From NCBI GenBank assembly GCA_027596075.1, contig JADGJC010000113.1, positions 1-64,000 of the forward strand: 64,000 nucleotides of DNA, read 5' to 3'. Made by a program: the position numbers and the translations under genes. Source of the stretch: Rhizophlyctis rosea (lineage: Eukaryota > Chytridiomycota > Chytridiomycetes > Rhizophlyctidales > Rhizophlyctidaceae). Under the pieces are notes generated by a model. It searched no databases. It was not told the origin of the DNA and saw nothing but the letters and a program-made list of their open reading frames with translations. Positions 32,668 through 43,814 of the stretch are shown piece after piece (the stretch's first letter is position 1; every line of letters starts with the position of its first letter).

Positions 32668-33504
32668 GAAGCTTAGCTCTTCCCTGTATACCTATTCCGA
32701 GCATCAATGTATATACCCCTTACATCATGCGTAGTAGGGTGAACCGCATGCTTGACATGCGCTTTCTTGAGGGTGGGCTCAAAAACACGTCTCGACCAAT
32801 TTGTAGCGACAGCTGATTGCCTGGAAGTTTGTAGAGATAGCTTGTGTCGCTACTTCCTCAGGGGTGACCCTCCGTCCTTACAAAATAGGTAGGTAGAGAC
32901 GCGATTTTGGCCAAGAATCGCTGGACGTAGAGACACTTTTGAGCACAAACAGCAATTTGATCTGTCGGTAATGGTAGCGACAGGACGCGTTTTTGGGCCC
33001 GCTCTCAATCTGTCGAGTGGAACTTGAACGTGACCTCCCGCGCACGCCTTTGAGCCCCCGGAAGTAGGATCGTGATGGCCACTTCAAGTGGTGTGATCAA
33101 AGACTTCTTATTTCCCCGGCGACGACCACAAATGTCTATCATGTTCTCATCCAAGCCATCGGCACCATCAACAAAACAATCACTCCATCTCAGCCATAGA
33201 GAGACATCTTCCCTTTCCGAGAATGAAACTCCCGAAACACGAAAGAAGTCCAGATCGAGCACATCCAGAAGTGCACATCGACGTAGTTCAGCAGCTGTTC
33301 AACGTCCACCGCATCATCCATTGATCAGCCGACGAAAACAAACCAGCCCTCAACAGTAATCATTCAACAACAAAGCCAAACACATATATAACAAAGCAAA
33401 ACGGCACAACAGCAAAATGCAACAGAGAAAAGCATACACATTCCCCTTGATCACCAACCCCATTCTCCGCCACTCCCCACCACACAACTCCCCAAGAAAA
33501 AACC
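32668..33504. other. Spacer with inverted repeat and a small ORF
   Basis: About 840 bp. It contains the GTAGCGACA inverted repeat described separately and a plus-strand ORF at 33072-33359 (95 codons, Ser/Arg-rich, no motif) that I do not support as a gene. The 3' ends of BTB copy 4 and the RNF10-like gene face each other here. Confidence 0.4.
32805..32850. repeat. Inverted repeat GTAGCGACAGCT / AGCttgTGTCGCTAC
   Basis: The word GTAGCGACA at about 32805 is matched by its exact reverse complement TGTCGCTAC about 30 bp later, with AGCT/AGC extending the stem. Another GTAGCGACAGG follows near 32973, and GTAGAGAC words occur at 32894 and 32929. This could be a hairpin, a small palindromic element or a protein-binding array. 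Confidence 0.5.
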
Positions 33505-36500
33505 CTAATACTTCCCCCTCCTCCCCTGATTAGTAACCAGCAACACCTTCTTGGCCCCCTTCTTAACCTTTCCCCCCGCCTTGCCCCCCTCCCCCCCATT
33601 CCTCCCACTCCCCCCCGCACTCCCTGCATCAACCATAACGGCCTCCTCAAAATCAAGCGTCCACCCATGGTACTCATCAACCATATACTCTTCATCCTCG
33701 TCCACGTAAACTGACCTTCCCCTCCCACCACGACCTGAGGAAGCGCGTTTCGTCCATGGGGTGGAGGATGAGGAGGATGTAGCGGCGATGCGGGCGAATG
33801 AGCCGGTTGCGGGTAGTGGTTTGGCGAGGTGGGGTGTGGGACCATTGCCAGTAGTGGGTGGTGTGGCATGTCGAGGACGACTCATCATGGCCTCAGTCTC
33901 ACCCCACGAACTGCCTCCCTCGCTCGTGACACTTTCCCCACCACCACCGCCCCTTCCACCACCACCACCAGTACCATCATCACTCCCCAAACTACCCGCA
34001 TCGTCAAACTGCCCCTCACCCCACCCACCACCACTCCGTTCCCCATAACTCCTCGCCAACTCATCCGGAAACTCCGTATCGAATTGCTCAGGGACGAAAT
34101 TGAATGAAGGACTCGTCCCACTCCTCCCACCAGCAAAAGACTCCTGACTCCTCCGTTTCTTCTCCTGCGCCTCTTTACGTTCCTCCGCAGTGTAGCGACG
34201 GTGGCGTTGTGTGAGTTCCTCTGCAAAAAACGAAGGAAGTCGGATATGAGCACAAACGAAGACAAAAATCACTCCCTCACAAACAAAGTATCGCCAAACG
34301 ACCGCATTCCCCACGTTCGCCATCAAAGGCGAAAAAAGAATGCAATAACGGAAAGAGCCCCAACGCCCAAAAAATCAAAAGAAGGACAAAACTTACTCTC
34401 AAAAATCTTCAACGTAGCCTCCGAGACCAACTCCCCCAAATCAATCTCACAAAAGTTCACATCACACGATAACGGCAAATGCGAAAGGTATTTGCACCGC
34501 TTGCGTAGATCCTGCAAAAAAAAATCCAAGTTGTAGTCAGCAAACCAAAAAGCGGGACCCACCCAAGAATGAGAATCTCCCACTTTTAAACAAAAAAAGG
34601 AAACAAGCTCCCACAACCATCGTAAATATCAGGTCAAACTCACCTCATTAACAGTACTCTCCTGCACATGAATACTCCTAACCGTAACCCTCTCCGGAAA
34701 ATGATCATACGAATCATACTCATACTTCAACACCTTGATATCCAACGGATGCAAATACAAGTGTTGTCCATCCGCACTCTGGTAAAAGTAATACATCCCG
34801 TCCTTCGGCGGCGCGTTCGTCTTTGCCGGTAAGGATTTCTGCTCCGACACCGGTTGTTGCTGCGACTCGGTGCGGTCTGATTTAGCAGGTGTACCTTCGG
34901 CGTCAGAAAACGCCGATTCAAACACGTTGGAAGTGCTGTTTTCTTCACGGTAGCGTTTTGCCGCGTCGTCCAACGCCCACGACGTAGTGCTTTCGGGTGT
35001 AGGCTTCGGCACAGATTGCACTTCCTCCCCAACCACAACCGACCCCTTCTTTCCCCCCTTCCCCTTCCCCGCCTTCCTCAAAACAACATTCGCCCTCTCA
35101 ATAACCTCAATAGCCTCTTTCACCTCCGTCAACGCAACCTCAACAAAAGGCCTCTCACTCCCCAAACCCCCTCTAGCCTCAACACCCATCAACTTCGCAG
35201 CAGCCTCCTCGTTATCGGCTTCAGAGATCATGCGGCGCAGCTCGCGCTTTTCCCGTTCGAGGATCTGGGTTTGGCGGTACTCTGGAGTGGAGAGGAGGAG
35301 TTTTGCGTATGGGGCGGCGTTGGCGTTCGCGACGGAGGGTGGGGAGGTTTGGTTGGAACTCCAGGTTTTGTAGGCGAGGCGGGGGAGGGCTACTGTGGAG
35401 TTCTGTGATATTCAAAGTAAAACGATTAGCCGTGACCAATACCCATACATCACCTTCAACCATACCATAGCCCTCTGCATCAACACCATCTCCATCTTCA
35501 CCGGCTTCCCGACTGTCGCCTTCCCAACCTCCTCCGCCGTGAAGAACTGCGCACTCTTCAAATCCTTCGAATATATCGCATCATAACAAATCGGGCACTT
35601 GCGCCATTTCTTCTCCCCGAGATGGAGGTAATGCAAAATGCAGGGCCAGCAGTACACGTGCCCGCATTTGGTGACTTTTGGGGCGATGGGCGGGCCCAGA
35701 CAGATGGGGCAGGAGGCTTCTTTCGTTATGGGTACGATCTGAAAAATGGATGTCAGTTTGAGAAACTATATTCAAAACGATAGGTGTAAACTCCTTACAG
35801 CTTGTACAATATCCTTCCACTCCACAATCACATCCGGGTCAAACAAATTCACTGTGTAATCGCCCGCTTCGTCCATGATGAAACGGAAGCTGTATTGCAC
35901 TGTGAACAATCGAGCATGCTTTGCTTTCATGCAACCGCGCTAAACTTACTTAGCGTTAACAAAGCGCTCCTTGTTATAGGGTTCATAAACAACATCCTTC
36001 CGGCGACGCGTGGGAGCGCTTGATCCAGTAGTGTGTCGTTGTCTCGGCGGAAGACTAAAGTTAAGGAGATGGTTCAAAGAAATTGCGCCCCGCTTGTTTG
36101 GCGAACCCCACTGTGCGGCATTTGTAAGCAAATGTTCTGATCGACGTGCAACTGAGATGCAATAAGCCATACGTTGTTCGCAGCGGAAATTGCTACATCT
36201 TCAAACAGAGCCTCTTCGTATCGAGGTTGCCGAGGCTCTTGCTTCCTCTGTTGCTGTTTACGCGGCCGCGATTCACTCTCTGTCGGAAATTTGACATGGT
36301 AAGCACACTTTTTGGTTCCTAAATATTCCTGGATCTGAAGCCAATATTCATGATCCACAAACTCACTTTGCTGCGACCGATAATTGTTCTGATTTTTCGG
36401 GACAGGGGACTGCGGCGGAGCACTCCGCCTACCACCTTTCCCAGATGCGTTCGCCCCGCCAAATTCCTTCGCCGAGCCTTTCGAGCTAGGACCGGGCATG

Positions 36501-36586
36501 AACTCTGGCGCATTGGCATTCAGCCTAGCAGGGATGGGAGCACGGGACTGATATAATTGCGCCATGTCGGCGTCTGAGGATGTCAT
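33505..36586 (-). CDS. RING-type E3 ubiquitin ligase, RNF10/Mag2 family
   Basis: A multi-exon gene starts at 36586 (MTSSDADMAQLYQS) and ends at 33505 (NQGRRGKY). After a disordered N-terminus comes the RNF10 block HEYWLQIQEYLGTKKCAYHV. Next is VVEWKDIVQAVQIVPI, leading into a C3HC4 RING: CPICLGPPIAPKVTKCGHVY, then CWPCILHYLHLGEKKWRKCP with a final Cys pair CPICYDAI. Further on are MYYFYQSADGQHLYLHPLDI and the diagnostic RKRCKYLSHLPLSCDVNFCE, as in animal RNF10. The C-terminus is Gly/Ser-rich and basic. RNF10 and yeast Mag2 mono-ubiquitylate 40S ribosomal proteins (uS3/uS5) on stalled or defective ribosomes. Family assignment is firm. Confidence 0.92.
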
Positions 36587-37727
36587 ATATTGACACGGGT
36601 AAAAGTTGGGTTGATGATTTGGATGAACCGAGGTTGCTATGCGCTCTCTCGGCGACTGATTGCGGGTTACGATGTAAGTATCAAGTGGTGACTAGGTCTT
36701 GGAAACCAGCCACCTCCACTAGATAGTAGGAGGAAATAAGACTTGCGGGATTTCTTTTCGCGCGGACACGCCGTCTCGCTTGAAGGAAAGATTCCCCCCC
36801 TTCTTCGTTTGAGGGAATCCCTACGACGGGTGTAGCAGTTCTGGCCAGTAGCAGTTGACGAGTGGTATCGTCCTGATTCAAAACTTCGGAATGACGGATC
36901 CATTTAGAAGAGGGTGGCGACGACGTTGATAGGGGTCTCCATGCTGGGCAATATATGAAAAATGTAAAAGATATTCAAATATAATAATGAAATAGGAAAT
37001 AGTAAAAGAGTTGTTGCGATAGTTATAGCGTTGCAGGAGGCTGATGGTAGCCAAAACCTGCAGACAAGGGTGGTGTGGGAATCTGTCAACGTGGCACAGC
37101 GAGAGATGAGTTGGTGGTCCTTTCGGACGCCGATGCAAGTGAGAACCCACCTTTCGACCAGAAAGCTGTTGAGAAACAAGGCCTGTCGAAAAGGACAGGC
37201 GCCACTTGTTGAGTGGAGCAAGACTGAATGGGGGTTGGGAAAGTTGGCCTGGCAGATGAAGATGAGTGCCAGTTAGCAAAAGGGAGAAGTCACGGAAGGT
37301 GTGGGAAACGAGGTCCTTCTTCCGCGATGACGAATCGGGATGAGATTGGAATCCACTCCCATGAACATTGAACGCCATGTGACACCAGATTGCATTCCAA
37401 AATGTCTGCGTGATCGAACCCATCATTTGTCCACGTTCGGGGCTTGGAGAGGGGCTGCACCCAATGAATGAACGGAAAGCCACATATGTCCAGCCACATT
37501 CAACCTAGGACTCAATCCGGCTATGTCGCCGATGATGCCACGTGGGCTTGATGCGTCATTGACTCACTGGTGGTTCATTCGAGTTCTTTCCAACTTTTTA
37601 TCATCCATCCCTTTGTCCATTCAGGGCATTTTCTTCCAACTCGTCAAAGCAAATCACGATGCCATTACCCGTGCCATCATCAGAGGTATTAATGAATAAT
37701 TGTCTGAAAGAAGCAAGACAATCCTCT
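36587..37727. other. Spacer upstream of the RNF10-like gene
   Basis: About 1.1 kb. A 201-codon minus ORF (36878-37483) is open but has no motif, and its composition (His/Leu/Phe/Ser) looks like chance. I see no RNA gene. Confidence 0.35.
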
Positions 37728-38192
37728 TTATTGCACGATATCCAATTCCTTCTCCTTCCACTCCCCAAATCCTCCCGCCATAACAACAACATCCTGCCCT
37801 GTCTTGCCCGTTGCCTCCGCAGCTTTGATGTATGCTCGTGCAGCTTTTGGGCCGCTGTTCTGGCTGTGTCCGCAGTGGAAAATAAGGCGGGGAATATGCT
37901 GGTGCTGTTCAACTACAGGTGTGGCATCGGTTGCAAACTCTGTCTTGACGACATTCACGGCGGTCGGCAGGTGTCCTTGAGCATAGGCTGACGCGTCGCG
38001 GACATCAATGACTCGGTAGTCTCGCCTGTATCGGTTCCACGAAGGATTACAGACCGTCAGCAACCCTTCCTGCGTTATGCAAGTCATTGATTCCCCATAC
38101 CCGGCTACTTTGGAAGAGTCCTTGAGTAGAGCCGCCACCTCATCATTTGGTATGAACTTGATGTCCGAGTTGTCTACGTTTGGGTGTGCCAT
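37728..38192 (-). CDS. CDC25/Acr2-like rhodanese-domain protein lacking the catalytic Arg
   Basis: A single exon of 154 aa starts at 38192 (MAHPNVDNSD); the frame is open further upstream. It has one rhodanese/CDC25 fold: YRVIDVRDASAYAQGHLPTA, VNVVKTEFA, then LIFHCGHSQNSGPKAARAYI and VVVMAGGFGEWKEK. Acr2 arsenate reductases and Ibp1 phosphatases use a Cys-x5-Arg loop (HC-x5-R-G-P). Here the Cys is present, but the sixth residue after it is Ser (AGC) instead of Arg, while the following Gly-Pro-Lys is kept. The Arg normally holds the phosphate or arsenate, so the enzyme may be inactive or changed in specificity. Size and fold otherwise match the family. Confidence 0.8.
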   Translation of the reverse strand: MAHPNVDNSDIKFIPNDEVAALLKDSSKVAGYGESMTCITQEGLLTVCNPSWNRYRRDYRVIDVRDASAYAQGHLPTAVNVVKTEFATDATPVVEQHQHIPRLIFHCGHSQNSGPKAARAYIKAAEATGKTGQDVVVMAGGFGEWKEKELDIVQ

Positions 38193-38712
38193 CGTGAGAT
38201 TTGCGCGTGGATTGGACTGATTGGCGGCGCTTGGCGGGGAGGAACGGCAGTGCGCAGCATCCATACTTTTCGCGAGGACGGCAGATCTGATCACAAAAAT
38301 GGCGCAATAAATTTGCTTACGGGCGTATTTACTGTGCCGCATTTGAACTTTGACGCAGCAAACATTATTGAATGAGAGGCCATCTGCAGCGTTGCGCTTT
38401 ATTGGAGGTGAGGAGCCGGCAACAAATTTGCCAATCAAATGCGTGTTTCCAGGCTTCTTGGAGGAGTTGGCTGTTGTGGTGGTGTCCCGTCTTTTGGTGG
38501 CAAATTTGAAGCACCGTGGCATTTCTGTGCCAAATTTGACCACCAAAAAACGCGTCATCCCTGATCCACGTCATGGGAGCCAATCTTGCCAACAAGTTAA
38601 CATTTGTGCATTTGACAACATTGACAAAATTGGAGTGATCGCAAGCTGGCAATTCCTAAGTATGCCTTTTTGTGATAGCAACCTACATGCTAGCGCCCGG
38701 TCAACTTATCAG
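38193..38712. other. Spacer with an AAATTTG inverted repeat
   Basis: About 520 bp between the Acr2-like gene start and the 3' end of the BTB pseudogene. An imperfect palindrome at 38493-38553 pairs TTTTGGTGGCAAATTTGA with GCCAAATTTGACCACCAAAA. Further CAAATTTG / CATTTG words flank it (38431, 38604). Confidence 0.5.
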
Positions 38713-39625
38713 CTATCCACCGCCCAACTCCTTCATGAAATTAAACAACTCCAGCCTCAACTTTTCCACATCATCCTTCCCCTCTTTAGCCTCTGCCCAC
38801 TCAACCAACCACCTTTTCAACATCACAACATCCGAAACAGTCTTGATGCACCCGTTTTCAGATCTTGAAACAGCTGACCGCACAACTTCCTTTAAATACT
38901 TCACCTCTTCTGTCGCCGTCATTACACATCTGAGATGTTTGATACCTTTGGTGGTACCCAAAACAAAGCCCGCAGATTTTCCAAGTTCTTCAATTCTAGC
39001 CTCCTGGATGATATGCCATGATTCGAGTTGAGTAGCCGGCACCTGCATCATGAGACATTTGCGAACGGGCTGGAATGTCATCATTTGGTCGGGCATGGGC
39101 GTGACAAGGAGGTAATGCAACACCACACAAATTTCGACGGCCGATTTGATGACCTCGGAGATGTATGTGCAGCCCGGGTAATAATCGGGGTGGAAAACGC
39201 AGCGCTGTGAAGCAGTGTGAGTCAATGCGGACGGGCAACTACTGCTTCCCTGAAAGAGATTCCTTACCTCACAGCAATGACCAGTGTACATTCACGCCAC
39301 GACACTTTTCACAGCTTCCGGTGATAGAGTTGGAAGGTTGACCGTACCGCTCGCTTTCTCTTTCCAACCTGTGGTTGCGACCATTGCTTTGAAGAATTCG
39401 GAGGATGCGGTCAAGACGGCACTGCATACAAATTGAGGAAGCTGAGTCGTTGCATATCCATGAAGCCACATAACAATCATTATACAAGAGACAGACCTGT
39501 AATAACGACCTGCTTGTCTCCAATTACCAAGCGAATGTCGGTGGAGCTGTCCTGGTCCAAGATCTTCAGCACCTCTCCGGCATGTTTGTCTGCTAGGTTC
39601 TTAACGGGACATGGAGGTGGAAGTC
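38713..39625 (-). pseudogene. BTB/POZ cluster copy 5, decayed by three lesions
   Basis: The order and intron positions match the intact copies: exon 2 is 39421-39268, again 154 nt, and exon 3 is 39204-38713. Three breaks are visible. (1) The ATG-led start MLSDFHLHVP near 39625 is in a different frame from the rest of exon 1 (ADKHAGEVLKILDQDSSTDI), with a shift near 39600. (2) The end of exon 1, which in the others encodes AHR at the splice site, is shortened to VVITG, and the intron phase changes. (3) In exon 2 the Trp codon of VVAWMYTGHC is TGA (39292-39294), giving VVA-stop-MYTGHCCE. The helical tail (VVLHYLLVTPMPD; WLVEWAEAKEGKDDVEKLRL) is otherwise intact, so inactivation looks recent. 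Confidence 0.85.
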
Positions 39626-40827
39626 TGAAAGCATTTTTGCGTTCAACTTTGATGAGAAGCTGGGACTTTGGGATTCGTAAGAAAACATCAACGGAAAGGG
39701 AAGTGCAAAAGGCTGCCCACTCGCAAGTCACGACTCGTGGGGCCACATGACTCGGCGGGGTGTCTTATACCCATGTTTCACCCGCATTGTGCAGGAAACA
39801 TACGAGTCGCATTGGGAAGGAGGTGCACGCGATGGGTCACAACGAAGAAGCTGGACGGGTTCAAATCATTGCGAGCCGGTCAATGTCCTCCACTTATGAG
39901 TCGACTTGAAGTAAAATAATAAATCATTGAAGATGAAAAGGCCCGTTGTCCACGTCATTCAAGTTTTTATCGCTTGTGTAGCCCATACTCAAAGCATCAA
40001 CTACGGGACGGACGCCGTTTCCTCTGGACTGGAGATTGATAGCCGCTTCCTGCCTTCTACAAGGATGCTCAAACATCTATTCCATCTATCGCTCCCTATC
40101 TCGCCAACATCCAATCCATAGACAGGAAACTCGATAACTACACCTCACATCAGCCTCCTGCTGGTTCTTCCCGCCGTCGAACTCATCTGCTGGTGTCGGA
40201 CAATGGTGGTCGGAGAGGGGACGCTCGTGAGAAGACAAAGATGAGTGTTTCCCTCTACCGCACAGACACACGTACCATGCAACATCACCAGCCTCAACAG
40301 GCGGGATCAACACCGCCACCATACGTGTGACAGACTTCGCAAGACCCCTCGCGAAGATGAAGAGGAGGACATAACTGTAGTGGTGGAAGGACGCTCAACA
40401 GCAGCGCAGCGCATGGACTTTGAAGACAGTGCTTGGTGTAGGACATGCTGCAGTATTGTGGGCAATAGACCATGTCAAATGACTAATTTGGAAATGCCAG
40501 GAGGCCTCGGACATCAAAAAGTCCACTGATAAAGATGTTGGGAAGGCGACCGTCCTGCGCGTAGAATGAAAATGCTCTTGTAGTTCCCAGATTGACTTTC
40601 GTAGTGGGCAGGCCTACATGTGGGCCCTCGGGGCGATAGGGACGGGTTAGCGAACCATTTTAATTGTCGAATTTACAACTTGCAGAAGCGCTTAAATCGA
40701 TCACTTTCTGTACTCGTGCCATGGTTTGTGATGTGTATATTTACAGAGAAGAACAGCAATTGATCTGCAGAGTTATGCATCCCCGCCGAACCTACATACC
40801 CCTGCCTCAAAGCTCCGCCGGCTGCTA
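39626..40827. other. Spacer between BTB copies 5 and 6
   Basis: About 1.2 kb with only short ORFs (105 codons or fewer) lacking motifs. I see no repeats of note. Confidence 0.4.
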
Positions 40828-41781
40828 TCAGAACTCCCCGCCCAATTCCTTCAGAAAATCGAGTAGCATTGCCTTCACCGCTTCGTGATCTTCCATTTTC
40901 TGCTTTGCTTCCACCCAGTCGACCAAGCAACCGATCAGCTGGAACACATCCGATGCAACCTTAATACTATCGCGTCGATTGCATTCGAATGCCGCCTTCA
41001 AGATGCTTTTCAAGTGCTCCAATTCTTCTGTCATCTCGATCAAAGAGATGATTTGCTTGATATCAGCATTGCCAGCTAGGATTGGGATGGCAGCAGTGAT
41101 GATACCCCCAATCTTAGCATCTTGTATGGTCTTCCAGTATATCTGTTGTTTCGCGCTGTTTTGCAGATTGATCATTTCCACGATTGGTTGGATCATAACG
41201 TCGTGGTCCGGCATTGGGGAAGCGAGAAGGTAGTGCAGAGTGATTGGAACTTGAATGGCTGTAGGAAGTGGCATGGCTTCTGTGATAAAGGTGCCGCCCG
41301 GCCTGCGAGAGATCCGATCCCTTGATTGAAGGAAACATTTCTGGAGTAGAACGAAACTTTCAGTGAAGGGGACAAACCAACCGTCAAATCAGTTGACACA
41401 AATTGGAACGGTGCATACCGAGCAGTAATGCGAGGTGTACATCCAAGCGACTACGGCTTGCACAGCAGAGGCTTCCAATTTTGGAAGTTCGACGGTCCCG
41501 GTTCCGTTTTCTTTCCATTGGCTGCTTGAAAACAGTGCTTTGAAAAAGTCTGAGGACGCACTCAAAACCGCGCTGGCGAGAAGCCGATAAGTTCAGACTC
41601 TCGATCAGAGGAGGCCTCAGCAATCAGAAGCCTACCTATGCGCCGTGATGACCGTTTGCTTGTTTCCAACTAGGAGGCGAACATCGGTGGAATCGTCTCG
41701 GTCCAGTATCCGCATGAGCTCGTCCACATGCGTATCTTTGAACTGGGTTACGGGACAGCGAAGGTAAAAGTCCTCGAGCAT
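40828..41781 (-). CDS. BTB/POZ domain protein, cluster copy 6
   Basis: Exons 41781-41636 (146 nt), 41572-41419 (154 nt) and 41340-40828. It starts MLEDFYLRCPVTQFKDTHVD. The core reads LDRDDSTDVRLLVGNKQTVI, then TAHR, VLSASSDFFKALFSSSQWKE and VVAWMYTSHYCS. Exon 3 opens KCFLQSRDRI; the tail has VPITLHYLLASPMPDHDVMI, DIKQIISLIEMTEELEHLKS and DFLKELGGEF. The TGHCC motif of the others is TSHYC here. It is closest in its ends to copies 2 and 5, all three on the minus strand. Confidence 0.85.
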
Positions 41782-42599
41782 CTGTGCCGTTGCTTGGACA
41801 AAGTGAGTTCGTAATTGAAGAATGATGCAGGACTTTCGGTTGGAAGTAAAAACGAGGAGGAACCTTTCGTTGCTCTGTATGTTGCATCGGCTTACAACCT
41901 CTGGAGCTGTATCTCCCATCATGCGACACTGGGTAATACATGCAGTCAGTTACCGGCCATTGACTCGACTGTATGAGCGACACGGGCCAATCGATGGTGT
42001 TTCACTTCTACCCAATATCACGGAACACTGATTCCACCAATCACAATGCTAATCACATCTGAGACCGTTCAATTGGATTCAGCACGGTCTTTGGGTGTCT
42101 TGCATATGTCTAGAGCATGGCTGCCACATGTCATCAGATGGTGTCCATGTTTTGATGTTATGATGACGCGTAAGGTCCTAGGCATCGAGAGCTGACGGCC
42201 CCTGCATTCTCTGTGCAAGAATGCTCTACCATGGTACATGTCTCTAACTGCATACTTTGTATCTTAGCGGAACAGGGCCACCGCCTCCTTCAAGGCACAT
42301 GCGTGCGCTGACAACGGGGAGAAACATTCGTGCTGCATGAATATTGGGGGCTAAGGCAGATGCATGGACCATGCGATGGTGTTCCAAGCCGACTCCAAAC
42401 TTTCGAAAATACCTGTGGTGTCAATTTGACAAAAACACTGTCCACGAACATACTCTCCTCAACGCCCTGTTAAAAACCAAGAAGGGGCTGTCTTCAAAAC
42501 ATTTGAACAATCTGCTCCCATAATTATGGAGAAGAACACATCGAAGTCGTTGCCACTCTGTCATATTAGCCAACTATAAGCTTTCCTTCAAAATAACCA
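41782..42599. other. Spacer, no gene seen
   Basis: About 820 bp upstream of BTB copy 6. It has short ORFs only and mixed composition. Confidence 0.4.
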
Positions 42600-43207
42600 T
42601 GCCTGTTACCACCACCATTGAGACTGAGTCCTGCGATGCAATTGGCAAGTTATTCGTCGGGAAGAAGGTCATAGTAAGAGTGCTGGACAGCTTGTCTCAT
42701 CATTGCTTCACTCCTTGAGTGTTTCAAAGTCTTCGGCACCAGGAATATGCCGCCGTTAGAATTACCCGAGAAGTACAGAAGGGGAAAATGGTTGTCGGAG
42801 GGAGATGCTGTCGTCCCCTTCGCTTTCCTGTGTGATGTCATTGGAGGGGTCCCGAGGAATGCTGAGGCGAACAGAGCGCCAAGCTGCATTCGAGCACGTA
42901 CTAACAATTTGCTGTCGATCAGCGTATGGTTCGCACCAGGCCGTGGCCAGAACCTGGCAAACTACAACGTGGTACTGTGAGAGCTCTATACCTCACTGTG
43001 GAGTGGGAAGATATACCGGATGAGACGGAAGCTCGTGCCGATGAGATGGAAACGGGTGATGAACAGCCGGAAGAACATGAAAGTACTGGTGCTCCGTGTG
43101 CACTCATATTTCGTAACTCATGCTTCTCCCATTCGGTTGCTGGAATCGTCTCTTTTCTGTTTATCACAATTGATGCAGATGCAACGGAGCAAAACACCGC
43201 TCAGTAG
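42600..43207 (+). CDS. Possible small multi-exon hypothetical gene
   Basis: A start ATG at 42600 opens MPVTTTIETESCDAIGKLFV. Splicing out 42673-42718 (GTAAGA to GAG) joins in frame to CFKVFGTRNMPPLELPEKYR and GKWLSEGDAVVPFAFLCDVI. A later acidic stretch (WEDIPDETEARADEMETGDE) ends at 43207 but needs another very short intron or a frame change near 42970-43005. Composition is protein-like, but I do not recognise a family and the junctions are not secure. It could be a pseudogene. Confidence 0.3.
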
Positions 43208-43814
43208 TACGAAGATCTTCTAAAGCCGTTCCCATGTAGTTCACTATCATATTGATCCTCGGCTTCTTGATATCGGTGCTTGATTTGCGTGATGTACATA
43301 TGTTTAGTCATAGCTCTTTGTAATAGGAGATAGCTGCTGGCTGTTCGTCTCATCAAAACCTGAGCTTCGTACTTTGATTGGAAGCTGGCAATTTCGTCAC
43401 CAAAAATATGAATGATGGGAGTCGCCGCCCTCGCCAGAAGAGCACCTGCAAGTCGCTCGGAAGGTGTTCTCTGACTCTCTGAGTGACATTGGTATCATGA
43501 AGGAGTGGGGGAAATGGACCGTTGTCTGCATCCAAATAGAGGATTTGACGCCCACCTTTGTGATGTAAACACATGTCCCGACCATCTCATGTAGATCAGA
43601 GATCGAGATTGCTTGTTGAACCTAGCTGGGGTCCGTCCGGAAACCAGGGTCCTGGTCAACAGTTTTTCGGATCCCAGTTGAGCCCGCTAAAATCCCTCAG
43701 TTGCTATGTTTGCTATCTTCGTGTTTGAATCGTTTTTACAGGGCATCCGCCCGCCCATTTTGACGACTTTCCATTTTCCTTCAGACCATAGTGCTGTCCA
43801 AATAGTGTTGCAAG
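43208..43814. other. Spacer upstream of the ankyrin gene
   Basis: About 600 bp with short ORFs only. No RNA gene is recognised. Confidence 0.4.

Noticed and set aside
36878..37483. 201-codon minus ORF upstream of the RNF10-like gene
   Set aside because: It has no motifs, an atypical composition and no codon bias. I judge it a chance ORF.
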